From: Arcuatula senhousia
Lineage: Eukaryota; Mollusca; Bivalvia; Mytilida; Mytilidae
Direction of reading: 5' to 3'
Assembly: GCA_963971305.1 (NCBI GenBank)
Contig: OZ020303.1
Coordinates: 45,434,106 to 45,498,105 of the forward strand
Length of the DNA stretch: 64,000 nucleotides
The notes beneath the pieces were generated by a model. The model was not told the origin of the DNA. It saw nothing but the letters and a program-made list of their open reading frames with translations, and did no database searches. A program made the position numbers and the translations under genes. Positions 35,426-47,490 of the stretch are shown here, one piece after another. Position 1 is the first letter of the stretch; every line of letters begins with the position of its first letter.

Positions 35426-37759
35426 TTTTTCTGGATTAATTTCTTACTCGGTGACATCTACATTTAGGCCTTAATAATTGGTTGTGCAAGTCAATACCTT
35501 TTAAAATTTGTAATAATTAAAAAATCTGTAGCAAGATAACTTACAAGCTTTACAAAATCAAACAAGATTGCTCAGGTTTATAATGCAGGAACCATACAAT
35601 AGTAATCAAATTGCATTATAAAAATGTCTCAGAACTGATAAAAAGGTTCTTTTGCAAAGCCTGGGAAAATCTTCTTTCTAAATATTGATTGATATCAATG
35701 CTTCTAAATTGATAAGTTAATTTCCTTTTCATAACTGTATATGCAGAAAAAACTTTTGATCCAATGGTTTCCTGGTTTTGTCCATGTGTATTCATCAGCA
35801 TTAAAAGTGCATTATATGTTAGTCAAAGTTTTTATGTCTTTTGTTTTAGCAAATGTCATTTCTTACACTTCAAAGAAAATAAGTAAAAACCTTGTCATAT
35901 TTTGAAGTGATAATGGATGTGTATATGAATTATAATGTATCTGTGTCCATAAATTTTGTCTACAGTTTGGAACATGAGTCTCCCTTTTAAGTTTGTGTCT
36001 TCCCTATAGTAAATTGATTTAATGCATGTATATTTGAAGGCATAGTCTGATGACCACCCATTGGCTTTTTGACCTGAACTCATGTCTGAAAACAAAAAAA
36101 GACCTTTTGCTTATACATGTAGTGCTCTTAAGGCTTGTCAACAGGTTTTAGATATACAAGCATTTTAGGCTGTTATATATCTACATAAGTATTTTGTTTG
36201 GGTGGTGGGCATAAACTATCAGGGCAATGACTCTTTTACTTGCAGTATTTAGGATATAACTCTTAGTTCAATCTGCTTTGGGCCAGACTGATAGATGAAT
36301 AAATGTACAGACACAAACACTAAATGCTCATCTACTTAAAAAGGTGGAGCATTAAAACTCCGTCGTAAAATTGGGGTAACTAACACTTCCTAGTTCATTT
36401 TATGTCATCTGAGTTTCATAAGATTAGGGATAAAGACTAATAGGTTCTTACATAAGTTCTTGGAAAAGATCGGCTGATCTTCAAAAGTGATAAAAAAAAA
36501 TTGTATTTTTTGCGATTGGAGCTCAATGAAACAAGCCATTAGACCAGAAAAACTATATCCCTTGTGAATGATCATTGCCAGTTTTCCAATCGCGTTAGTA
36601 CGTATTTCTTCCAAAAAAAAATTCTATAATCTGAAACCTAGGTAGCTTCATTCTAAAATTCAAAAGTACTATATAACAGTGCATTTCATTGGTGGACGTC
36701 ATGAATATCAGTATGGATGGTTTTTATTGCTTAATTGAACACATTGAGATCACTGCACTTACTCCATCTCAACCTGGTCATCTCACACTGAAGAGACTCA
36801 TTAGAGTATGTAGCATGATAATCTCTACAAGTAAAACATGCAGATAATGTATAACTTATTAACTTTAAGTAGAACAAATTATCACATAGAGATTTTTGGC
36901 AGCTATATACAAGTCTTTCAAAATATTTTCTTTATCTGTGTGATTGGTCACAAAATATCTCAATCTGGAGTCTCTTCCTTAAACAGCAGAAATATTTTTG
37001 GTCATTGAGAAGTTATTTTGTTGTGTGTATATGTGTCTACCTTCCAATATATATATATCCAAAATGTTAACTGCAAAATTGTTTTGTTCTTAATTATATA
37101 GAAAACTTATTTTGTTATGATTTGGTTGCATGAAATATCAACCACTAAGATAAGTTACTTCCCAACAAAAAGTTAATTTTATAGATGGATATACAGACCA
37201 ATCCATAAAGCAATATTTCTTAACAAAAATTTATTGAAATACGGTATCCAAGAAGATAGTACTTTTACTGTATTTAAATGTCAGCTGAGTTTTGTACACA
37301 TGTACTCTTACCAACGTCCAGTCTGAATTGTTCCATGATATTAAACTTTTAACCACAAATGAATACTTTCAATCAAAATCAAATTTTATAAAATTAAAAA
37401 TCAGAAAAAGGTGTAAAATTACAATTTTTAAAGAACACCTACATTAAATAGATAGGTAAATATTAGTAAATGAAATTGGGTAAGTTGTATCCATTGTGTG
37501 AAGTGTCATTGGTGTTATGTAACATTATGGGAAGTTTATTAAGAACATGATTTATCTATTGACTTTGTATTAAATACAGATTAAGATTTGATCAAGATGA
37601 TAGGTAATAAGTTGACAAGATACACAATTGTAAATTTTTCAATGATTATGCCATGGGGGCCTAATTCTCCAATTTTACAGTGAAGTATCAATGTACAGTT
37701 TGGACAAATTACATTCACATTTTACAAAGAGGGAACTACAAATCGGCTTATTATTTTAT
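35426..37759. other. AT-rich filler
   Basis: No gene, RNA or structured repeat recognised. A short TA run (TATATATATA) lies near 37051. Confidence 0.4.
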
Positions 37760-37827
37760 TTTTATGCCCTATTTACCAGGTTTATGTTGTGAGATGGGGC
37801 ATTATGTCTTTCAGACATATTCTTGTT
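37760..37827 (+). mobile_element. Internally deleted short pearl/HINE-like element
   Basis: TTTTTATGCCCTATTTACC joins almost directly to TGTGAGATGGGGCATTATGT, CTTTCAGACATATTCTTGTT. Only the two ends remain (about 68 bp). Confidence 0.7.
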
Positions 37828-38385
37828 AAAATTACTTTATTGGATGATTTGCTTCCAACCCTAGGGGCTACAAAATTCCACCTGTAGGTCTCATCCTTGC
37901 CCACCCAGCAAAGCTCATGATGTGTTACATAACAGAAGACCCTAGGTCTGCTAATACATCCACTTGTAGTTAATCTGAGGGCTTCCCAAAATTGTTATTT
38001 AGTGTTAAATTACAAAAATTCAAGCGGACTTCCTGCTGTCTGTATCAATAGACTTTATAATTCTATACATTAAATTTCTGCCTACTGCTTCAGGTATATA
38101 GTGGCATTTATTTGTCATTTGTATTAAATCTCTGCACCACAACATTATTTGAATTTCAATAAATAGAAGTCAAATGAAAATGACCATTTTATGAGATAGA
38201 ATTATTTGTATGAATAAAAGAGAAATTGCATTGAAATCAACCTCGTTATAAGATGAAAAAGACTTGAAATGTATAGTTGGGTTGTTGGGAGGATCCCAGG
38301 ATTACCGTGACCTATAATGGCGTACCCCTCAGTGGTCACCAATCGGTATTCTTTTGTGGAGTAAGCGTCAAATGGTAAATGATCT
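37828..38385. other. AT-rich filler
   Basis: No gene or structured repeat recognised. Confidence 0.4.
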
Positions 38386-39130
38386 TTATCTGATGATGGT
38401 CAAGTGAGGATCTTGCATGACTACATGTTATAGATTTCTCATGTTCTTGAGTAATCACCTTTCTCTGATATTCATTGGTTCATTTTGTAAAGGGACTCAT
38501 ATGTGTAATTATAGCTCTGGCTAGTCTTGAAGATTGTTTGCCTTTCTTGGATAATTTTCAGTTTTAGATCATGATGATCTTGCATGACAACATGTTATTT
38601 TTGTATGTTACAGATTTCTCATGTTCTTCAGTAATAACTATATGTTGTCTGTCACTTTTCTGATAAATCTTGGTTCACTGTTCAATTTATTATAAATCGT
38701 GCATTTAAATACTGCTCTGGCTAGATTTTGAAGTTTGTTTCATGTTCCATGTGATGATGGTAAAGTAAGGATCCTGCATTTCTACATGTTATAGTTTTGA
38801 GTAATAACTATGTGTCCATCACTCTTGGTTCATTTTGTATGGGGTTGATGTTCGGTTTTATATAAATCTTGCATATAATTATAGCTCTGGCTAGACTTAA
38901 AGTTTGTTTGTTTTGCTTAGTTAATTTTAAGGTTTCTGACCATTTCACATATTTACAAGTTGTTTTTGCATGTTACAGTTTCTCATGTTCCTAAATAATC
39001 ACATCTCTGAAATTTATTTTCTAAGGTGATTGTTCAGTTTTACATAAATCATGCTTCCTGAAATTTGTTTGCTTTACTCTGTAAATCATAGAGGTCTCAG
39101 ACAATTTCACATTTTTCAGGTGCTTCTTCC
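38386..39130 (+). repeat. Degenerate tandem array, ~170-200-bp units
   Basis: GCTCTGGCTAG occurs at about 38514, 38713 and 38884. Each unit also holds variants of GATCTTGCATGACTACATG, TTTCTCATGTTCTTGAGTAA, TTGGTTCATTTTGTA and AAGTTTGTTTG in the same order. A fourth, poorer unit reaches about 39130. No terminal structures were found. Confidence 0.65.
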
Positions 39131-41560
39131 CATTACAATATATTTCCTATAGACATTTAGGATTGTTATAAAAACATTCTAATTATGAGCTAGACTTTTT
39201 CTCACCCACCTCATGTTACTGCAGATCACAGAAGATAGTCAGTGGTCACTTAATAAAATGGTGGAAAAATCAAATAAACCATAAAAATGAGACAGTTACA
39301 ACTCTCTCCAATTACTGCATCAATATACTCATCAAATTTTATGTGTTTTCTTTGCAGTGTTCCTACAGAGGCATGTGGCTCTCATTGTCTATAGAAAGAA
39401 TATTTGTCAAATTCAATGTTTATTTTAGCATGTGCATCTGAAAAAAGCATACTATCCAAACCTGCATTTATCAATTTTAATATATTCCCTTTGACATGAA
39501 TGAACTTCAAATATTTGTGTTGTTTCTCACTGTCTATTTAGAATGCAGAATTTATTTTTTCTATTTTCTATTTTATTCATTGCAAGTATAGTATACAGGA
39601 AAACATTGATTAAAATTTATTCTTTTTGGTCATTTTGAAGTATTTGAGAAACTTTTTGAACATGTCTTTATTATTTCTCATTCATTTTATACAGAAACCA
39701 GACAAACTGGGGATTAATTTATTTTAGTGACCAGTTAAACAATTTGTAATGTCAGCAATACTGTCCATCACCTCTTCCTTTGACAAATGATGTAATCCAC
39801 TTGTGATTGAATTGATGCCAAAGACTTTTTCAAATTGGTGTGAAAAACAAATTGCACTAATGTGTGGTAATAATAGGGTTTGTTTACATTGTGTAATCAC
39901 TTCATATCAGTTTCTATTTATTAAAGTTATTAGGAGATAGAGACAGGTCAGGATAGCTTATGTCAGGGTCAAATTATCTTACAAGGTGACATAATAGAAG
40001 ATTACATGGTAAGTCTTTTCAAAGAGGGAATTAGAGGACCATCAAAAGCTGGGAACTTTTGTCCAAGGGCTTATGTTTCTAGAGATTAGGTCAAATTTTA
40101 ATCTGTACTTAACATCATGTAATCTTCAACTCTATCATTTAAGTATCATTTTCCCTTTGTCTTGCTTCTGGTTTTTAAGTACTTGGGTAGGAACAACAAT
40201 TGACATTTTGGAAGGAATACACACTCCTAGGTTTTTTAATAAGATCCAAAGGTTTCCTTTGAAGAGAAAATGGGAAGCTAAGATATTAAATTCAAATTAT
40301 ATATAAAGACAAATGCATCCAATTGAAGTACAACAATAAATATATATTAAAATAAAAAAATAACAAATGCAGTAAATATGATTTATACAAAATTGTTCAT
40401 TAATATCTTAAACATGTTTCAATGTACTGTTAACATTTGAAATATATAAAAAAAAGTTAGTAAATCTGTTATTTGCAATTAATGTAAGTCAAATAAATTT
40501 TGGTATTTTTTTTTCACTTCGAACATGCTTTATTTAGTATTGAAGATTTTCACCTTTCACATAAAATTAAAACCAAACAGTGCTTATTTTGAAAAAAAAT
40601 GTTACAATAGAGATGATGACCATTGACATCCCTAACATGTTTAAAAAAAGGAGCTGAAAACCCTCACTGATTTGGAAAGGAGAAATACTTAATGTGAAAA
40701 TTAGGGCATTGAAGAGCAAAAAGATTAAATGTCAATGACTCCTTGCTAATCTTCTGAAGGTTGACTTCATTTATTTAATGTTGATATTTTTTAATTAAAA
40801 TGACTTTATTTTCCTATACAAAATCAGTTCTACATACAATGGTCAATATATGTAATGGTAATTTTAAAATCATTATTACAAATTAAATGACCCAGTAATG
40901 TCATGTAGACCTTTGTCTTGAATTAAGAACATCAGTAGTAAGAACTACTTTCTTTGGAGGCGGAGCAACAGGTTAATGTAGCCTCCCACATGGTTGATGA
41001 CCTCACATCTAATTATACAAAAGGTGAAGAAAAACTCAGACTTTTGTTAGAAATATAAATGCAACAAACTTTAATATTGATACCTGAATTACCATTGATG
41101 CAATCACAAATATTATGCAAATAGATATTTTCTTTTTGATAAAATAGTGATTAAAAACAACAACAAAACATCAATACCATGACTTGACATTACTTTATAT
41201 AAAAAAGAACATGTTCCAAAAATATCCATAAGTAATACTACATGTATAAATACTTTGAAACATAGTACTTAATTAACGCATAGATATATTTTTAAATCTT
41301 ACCAAAATTTGACAATTTTCAGTCTGAAATTTAACTGTTTGGGACTTTGTGTTTTGTATTTTTGAAGATGGGGTTTCAATAGGGATTTGTGATTTCTTTT
41401 GCATATTGTTCCCATGTTTTACTTGTCTTTCCAAGTTACATAACCATTACTCAAATTTTCAAGTACTCTAGGTATAACTAAAGATGGAGTACACATATTG
41501 AAAATTACCTGATTTGCCAAAATTATGGATAGAAATAGAGGTGTGCCAATTAAAGGAGCA
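39131..41560. other. AT-rich filler
   Basis: No gene seen. The 77-codon frame at 40073-40306 has no recognisable domain. Confidence 0.4.
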
Positions 41561-41715
41561 ATCAAATATTGTTAATATGAAAAGACAAAGACAATAGCAG
41601 TAGACATAAAATCATCCCTACAAAACAAACAAAAACATAACAGCCTTACCCCAATCAGCAACTTGGACCGAAGCTAAAAGGAGAGTGAACTCAGGTGCTC
41701 TGGAAGAGTAAAGAG
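41561..41715 (-). mobile_element. Retroelement 3'-tail fragment
   Basis: AGTGAACTCAGGTGCTCTGG and AAGAGTAAAGAGTTC match the tail at 7.94 kb, and the preceding AAGACAAAGACAATAGCAG with ACAAAACAAAC-rich sequence is also shared. The minus-strand frame contains YSSRAPEFT. Only tail sequence is present, without the reverse-transcriptase part. Confidence 0.6.
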
Positions 41716-41923
41716 TTCTAGGGATTGTTTTTTTTTTATTATTCCTTATACAATATGCAGTAAATGTATAATGAACATCCCCTCCATGGAAGCCCCCCTT
41801 GGGTTCCATGTGCATTTAATGTAATATATCATGTCAAGTAAAGGATCTTCTTTGATTTAACAGTGGCAGATGACACCCCTTTGGTTGAAATATAGAAATA
41901 TGATAATGGTGTTGCATACATCT

Positions 41924-42172
41924 CTGTATTTTAATTGGTATAATATAGAATGGATGTGGTGAGCTTCAAAGTTAGAGGCTATATCCGTGTGCCAACAGTG
42001 ATGAAAATCAGCATGGGGTTGAGCTGGAATCGAAACCATACGTGACTGCCAGCTCAACCAGATCCTGGATTTTCCAGAAAGATGATTTTCATCACTGTTG
42101 GCACACGGATACACCATCTAACTTTGCAGCTCCCCACATCCATTCTATATTATACCGAAATATAGAAATACA
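41924..42172. mobile_element. Foldback element with ~75-bp inverted arms
   Basis: The left arm (core 41938-42010) and right arm (42083-42155) are inverse copies. TATAATATAGAATGGATGTG, CCGTGTGCCAACAGTGATG and AAAATCA on the left are matched in inverse on the right with about seven differences. The match continues weakly outward to 41924 and 42172. The central ~72 bp is unique. No coding capacity. Confidence 0.8.
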
Positions 42173-42279
42173 AATGACAACAAAGTTCCAGACAATAAAT
42201 TTTGCTACGCCTGACGCGCGTTTCGTCTATTCAAGACTCATCAGAGGCGCTCTACCAAAAATATTGAAAATGCCAAACA
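42172..42279 (+). repeat. ACGCGCG repeat, copy 1
   Basis: 108-bp unit with GTTCCAGACAATAAATTTTG, GACGCGCGTTTCGTCTA and ACTCATCAGAGGCGCTCTAC. Differs from copy 2 (42530-42637) at three sites, two of them CpG changes. From recall this is a very common Mytilus repeat. Confidence 0.8.
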
Positions 42280-42529
42280 CTATAAGATTATGAAGAGTAT
42301 AGAACAGTAAAACCAAAAATACCAAACTGGGGAACCAAATTATTACTAAGATGATCAACCTATGTCTGGGGTAGGAAGAACCTTAGTGTTTAGACAATTT
42401 TGAAATTTAAACGGATAATTTAAAGCTTTGATGTGTTCTCCAACACAAAAGTGTTGGTGCCGGAGCGGGCTAACCTCGGGGAATTAAAACTCCACCAGCA
42501 GTGTTAACATTCACGTGTGTTCGAAATAT
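42280..42529 (+). repeat. Spacer between the two ACGCGCG copies, same element
   Basis: Contains GTGTTGGTGCCGGAGCGGGC and CTCGGGGAATTAAAACTCC with ACCAGCAGTG, a segment that from recall normally follows the ACGCGCG unit in mussel genomes. The whole 42172-42637 therefore looks like one and a third units of a tandem-type repeat with a ~358-bp period. Confidence 0.6.
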
Positions 42530-42637
42530 AAATGACAACAAAGTTCCAGACAATAAATTTTGCTATGCCTAACGCGCGTTTTGTCTATTCAAGACTCATC
42601 AGAGGCGCTCTACCAAAAATATTGAAAATGCCAAACT
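42530..42637 (+). repeat. ACGCGCG repeat, copy 2
   Basis: Direct repeat of 42172-42279, offset 358 bp; variant AACGCGCGTTTTGTCTA. Followed by TGTAACTATTC unlike copy 1. Confidence 0.8.
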
Positions 42638-42659
42638 GTAACTATTCAGAAGGACTGAA

Positions 42660-43245
42660 GCAAGATGGGCCTGGGCAGCCTCTTTGGGCAATCTGAATCA
42701 ATGAGCCCCTCGTTGTAGCAAAATGTCTGGATCCACCACTGATTGATCTGATATAAGTACAGTGTATAGTTAACCTCAAAGCTAGTGGTTCATTCTCATG
42801 TACGTATTGTATGTTGATTGGATTAATTGACCTGCAAGCATTTTAACCTTCTCTTGTTCAGGTGAGAAAAGCTATAACACTCCAATTGATTTGCCATCAA
42901 ACAAAGTCTGCATGTTTGCACCAAATAGCACAATAGTTGCAGATGTAATACAATACTACAAGAGATAATTAGAAGCAGACTCTCACAGCAAATTCCCATT
43001 GAATCATCAACTACAATGTTTCCTATAATTTGGGGGATGTGATTTGTAAGAAATTGGTTGATTAAAGAAGATTTAAGTACAAGATTAAGATTGTGCTAAT
43101 TGGTTCTTATGAAATGTTTTCTTGAATGAAATGCTAGAGTCACATAAAACTCGAACTATTCAGAAATTTTTCTTAATGGGCATCCATTGAGGCATTGACT
43201 GACCAAAGAGGGGCTTTTGCCACCACTTATATAGACATTCAACCA
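42660..43245. other. Dispersed-repeat scrap and filler
   Basis: 42660-42745 is a relative of 33355-33475 (GCCCCTCGTTGTAGCAAAAT, TCTGGATCC). A partial inverse copy lies near 43197-43220. No gene seen. Confidence 0.4.
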
Positions 43246-43331
43246 TTTTTATGCTCCATCTACAAAAAATAGTCTGTCTGTCCAAAATGTTGCGAGATGG
43301 GGCATTATGTCTTTTGAACATATTCTTGTTT
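43246..43331 (+). mobile_element. Short pearl/HINE-like element (ATGCCCC family)
   Basis: TTTTTATGCTCCATCTAC, AGTCTGTCTGTCC, then TTGCGAGATGGGGCATTATG, TCTTTTGAACATATTCTTGT. Compact copy of about 86 bp. Confidence 0.7.
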
Positions 43332-43753
43332 TTTCAGAGGGGTTCCTGTTCTCCCCTAAATATACTATTTGAATTTCCATTTAACACTGGACTAATAACC
43401 ATTAAATGATGTGTGATTTTGAGGGAGGGTAGCTTAGGGATGGAATGGGATTATTTATACATTTTTTTGCAATGGGGCAGATAGGAATTACTGAGAAAAT
43501 ATGCTTTAAATGACTAATCATATCTTCTTGTTCCTTATCCATTTGTAATCGAAGGTAATCAAATAATAATTTCTGCCTCAAGAAATAATTAAGAAATGAC
43601 TCTATGGCCTTAGCAGTGTTTTCATTTGAATCATATATTGTTTTTCACAAGTTTTGTAAATAGCTACATAAACACAAGGCTAGGAGTACAAAGGAAACTT
43701 TGTGTCAAATTGTTATGACACCTACAAATCTTTATTATATTCTTTATAACAGT
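43332..43753. other. AT-rich filler
   Basis: No gene or structured repeat recognised. Confidence 0.4.
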
Positions 43754-44921
43754 TCTTGTCTCGCCTGCGACGAAAAGTCGCGGAAGGCGAGACATAGGTA
43801 TTACTTTCCGGGGGCGGCGATGGCGGCGGCGTCGTAAAATTTTTTGTAACACTTTTGTGGACAATGAATTGCTTGAAAAGTATAATAGCTAGGCATCTGA
43901 TATTTGGTATACAGACAGTTCAGGTTATGGTCTAAGCAACTGTCACCATGCAGTTTGACCCTGACCCCATTTTCACGCTCCAGTGACTCTGTGAACTTAG
44001 GTCTTTTTTCAGGCCGTAAACTTTTTTGTAAGACTTTTGTGGACGATGAATTGCTTGAAAAGTATAATAGTTAGGCATCTGATATCTGGTATACAGACAG
44101 TTCAGGTTATGGTCTATGCAACTGTCACCATGCCGGGTGACCCTGACCCCATTTTCACGCTCCAGTGACTCTGTGAACTTAGGTCTTTTTTCAGGCCGTA
44201 AACTTTTTTGTAAGACTTTTATGGATGATGAATTTCTTAAAAAGTATAATAGCTAGGCATCTGATATTTGGTATACAGACAGTTCAGGTTATGGTCTACG
44301 CAACTGTCACCATGCCGTTTGACCCTGACCCCATTGTCACGCTCCAGTGACTCTGTGAACTTAGGTCTTTTTTCAGGCCGTAAACTTTTTTGTAAGACTT
44401 TTGTGGACGATGAATTTCTTAAAAAGTATAATAGCTAGGCATCTGATATTTGGTATACAGATAGTTCAGGTTATGGTCTACACAACTGTCACCATGCTGT
44501 TTGACCCTGACCCCATTTTCACGCTCCAGTGACTCTGTGAACTTAGGTCTTTTTCAGGCCGAAAAACTTTTTTGTAAGACTTTTATGGAAAATGAATTGC
44601 TTGAAAAGTATAATAGCTAGGCATCTGATATTTGGTATACAGACAGTACAGGTTATGGTCTACGCAACTGTCACCATGCCTTGTGACCCTGACCCCATTT
44701 TCACGCTCAAGTGACTCTGTGAACTTAGGTCTTTTTTAGGCCGAAAAACTTTTTTGTAAGACTTTTATGGAAGATGAATTGCTGGAAAGTTATAATAGCT
44801 AGGCATCTGTTATTAGGTATACTGACACTTTTTGTGTTTATATCAAGAAATGAAAACTTAGGTAGTTGATTTTAGCGATGGTGCCGGCAGGCGAGACATA
44901 CTTTTAGTGGCCACACTTGTG
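43754..44921 (+). mobile_element. Complete pearl/HINE-like element, six 182-bp monomers
   Basis: The left hairpin is GTCTCGCC, GCGAC-GAAAA-GTCGC, GGCGAGAC (43759-43793), followed by a GGCGGCGATGGCGGCGGCG stretch. Monomers start at 43834, 44016, 44198, 44380, 44561 and 44743 with GTAAACTTTTTTGTAAGAC (later GAAAAACTTTTTTGTAAG). The period is 181-182 bp and the last monomer is partial. They carry AGGCATCTGATATTTGGTAT and TGACCCTGACCCCATTTTC. The right end is GGCAGGCGAGACATAC (44886 on), a GTGGCCAC palindrome (44907-44914) and ACTTGTG. Monomers are very similar, suggesting recent amplification or homogenisation. A truncated relative is at 10961-11217. Confidence 0.85.
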
Positions 44922-45328
44922 TTGATTTAATTTTTGTCCCCTTTGTGGGATGGTAATCTGACCAAACAAAGGAGAAATTCTGAGTACAGACATTAGGTAA
45001 AATCTTGATAGTGGCAACTCATGTCTCAGGATCTTCCTTTCCACCTTTTGTTTACAAAAAAAAGAATTATATCATTTGAAAAACTTTTTACAATCCAGTT
45101 ATTTATTTGTACTGTATATGACAATAATAACCTTTTATTTTCTGTGTAAAATTTAAACAAAGATAGAAAGTTAGTATTTGTATAAGATTTTGCCGTCTCT
45201 ATTTCTGATTTACACTTATTCTATCCATTGAATTTAATAATTAAGAATTCTCCCACCTATAGGTCAATAAATCTGTTGATATTAATTAAGTTACATGAAC
45301 TGAAATACCAATTTTCAACTGCAGGAGC
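44922..45328. other. AT-rich filler
   Basis: No gene or structured repeat recognised. Confidence 0.4.
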
Positions 45329-45336
45329 TTTTCATT

Positions 45337-45600
45337 AGAACCCGTTTACACTAGACGGAAAGATTGATCTTATTTGAATCGATGCAAAAAAGATCGATCT
45401 TTTTGTCAGTGTAAAAGGGAAAGATCGATCTTTATTTGAATCGATGCAAAAAGAACCGGACTTTAAAAGTCCTGCTTGAGACCTAGACTTAAAAAGATCG
45501 ATCTTTTTTGAATCGATCTTTCTTGTAGTAAAACCAGTCTTTTTAAGATCGATTAAAAAAAGACTGATGTATTTTTTGTCATGGTGTAAACGGGGTCTTA
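45337..45600. mobile_element. MITE with CCCGTTTACAC inverted ends and internal AAAGATCGATCTTT palindromes
   Basis: The left end AGAACCCGTTTACACTAGAC is matched in inverse by the right end GTCATGGTGTAAACGGGGTC. TTTCATT lies directly outside both ends (45330-45336 and 45601-45607), and the eight-base versions differ at one site, which would fit a hAT-type 8-bp target duplication. Three perfect palindromes on AAAGATCGATCTTT occur at 45387-45404, 45420-45433 and 45491-45508, and GAATCGATGCAAAAA occurs twice. The 122-codon minus-strand frame across it (45335-45703) translates the repeat and is not a gene. Confidence 0.75.
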
Positions 45601-45607
45601 TTTCATT

Positions 45608-46490
45608 GAAACCTTTTTTCTGCTGTTGAGAAAATAAAATATAAAGATGTTGTGATATCATTTTCAGCACAGTTGATTTCAATTGTTTTCTGAACTCATT
45701 CACTGGACATCAGCTGAGCTATTGTTATAATGGCAAATTGATGCAGGTTACCTTTCATGCTAGACACTCATTCCCATATTTTTAATCTATTCATGTTCAT
45801 AAACTTATTTATAGGGTCAGATCTAGAAGTGTAGAAAGGAGGGTTCCACCCACTATCCCTTTGGCATTGGAATTTTTGTTTCTTTTGGTGTTCATTTTCT
45901 AGAAAGATTTGTCTTGAACCCCTTCCCCCTTTTTGTCCCCCGTGGACTATAGGCCCCCCTTTCAAAAACTTGTGTTTGTCAACTGGCCATTGTGTTACCA
46001 CTATACAACATTTTATTAATACATATTATTGATGAATTAAACTGTTATAATGATATTGTTACTTTGCTTCCTGATTTGAAGAGTTTGTTAAGAGGGTACT
46101 TATAAAAAAGAATGAAATCTTACATCAGATATCAAAAGTATTAAATGTGGCCACCATAGATAACACATCTAACCACTTTTTTCCTTCAGGTCAAGTGATT
46201 ATGAAGATGTTTCATGAAAGTCTTGGTTTTTCGGTAATACAAGCTCAATCATTTATAAGGAAAAAGACGTCAATGTATAACTTATTATGTGATAGGTAAG
46301 TGCCACAGTTTCCTTCATGTTCACCCAATTGATTGTTTAAAAGAAGCAACTGAGTCCCAATGGGGCATTCAAATATCATAGGCTTGAAAGGCTAAGACAT
46401 AAAAGACATGATTTAATTAATATGCAGATTACTAAAAAAAACCAACAACCTCCATCTAAATTGCTATCAGTAACATCAACTAAAATCCAG
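45608..46490. other. AT-rich filler with a decayed dispersed repeat
   Basis: 45815-45970 (AGATCTAGAAGTGTAGAAAGG, then C-rich CCCCTTCCCCC) resembles other GATCC-type scraps. No gene seen. Confidence 0.4.
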
Positions 46491-46540
46491 ATGAGAGTGA
46501 ACTCAGGTGCTCCAGAAGGGTAAGGAATTCCTGTATAAAG
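46491..46540 (-). mobile_element. Retroelement tail scrap
   Basis: AGTGAACTCAGGTGCTCCAG and AAGGGTAAGGAATTCCTG match the retroelement tails at 7.94 and 41.69 kb. The minus strand reads LTLLEHLSS. Flanking similarity is weak. Confidence 0.55.
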
Positions 46541-47490
46541 TAGGTCTGTCTATTCTCTTGATTATTTTTTTCATGGGCATGTATACTTACAATATTTGTG
46601 TCCTTCTGCAACTCTTGAACGCATTGTATACACATTCCTTGTTTTGCTCCTTTTTTCGGCTTGATTGGTATGGGCATAAAGTCTGTGCTATATTTTCAAG
46701 CGGAAGACATTTACACCATTTTATGCTATTCATAGTCTCATAAATATTTGCCCTTATTATGTTTTGGCTCAAACATCACTGATGAGGTTTTGATAGACTA
46801 AATGTGTGTCAGACACATTTTACAAAAGTTATTTCAGTACTATTGGTACTTTGTTGTAATTTTGCTATGGAATGTTTCTCTTTTCAGACTTTTGATTGAT
46901 TCCAGATACAGCATCACAATGTTGACAATTAAAGACATTTAATGGCATAACTTCCCACAAAGACAGATAAAATTACAACTTTTCCAGTGGTTAGTTCATT
47001 TATTGGTAAATTATCTTCAAGTGCTTTTTGTTTGCAGTTCAGTATAATTTGACTTTATGGACACTTAAGGTGAGACATGTCTTTGTATTAAAAATGTTAG
47101 AGTGCTTCCAGATTAGCAAAGAAAACTGTTGTAGTAAAATCATTTCAATCTGTAGTTTTCCAAATAGCCAAAAATAGACCAAGGCACTACTGGTATTTAA
47201 TATGGTCAAATATGTTTAAGAAGTTTTTCCAGATTAGAAAAGAAAATTCTAAAAAATTTCAGATGACAGAATCATTGAAATCTGTAGTTTTTTTCCCCAA
47301 ATGACAGAAATAGATCAAGATGTTGGAGAAAATAGTTCATATGTTGCTGATTTATGTATTTATTTTTATAGATAATGATCAGGGTTTGTAGATTGTAACA
47401 AGACAGACATAATATTTATACAAGCCCCTATAATTATTATTAGATAAATGCATAAAATTAAACTGTTGTCTGTATGTTTTTGTCCTGTCC
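46541..47490. other. AT-rich filler
   Basis: No gene seen. 47085-47300 holds two loosely similar TTCCAGATTAG-AAAGAAAA segments. Confidence 0.4.

Noticed and set aside
45335..45703. 122-codon minus-strand open frame
   Set aside because: Its repeated Lys/Arg-Ser-Ile segments are translations of the palindromic MITE.
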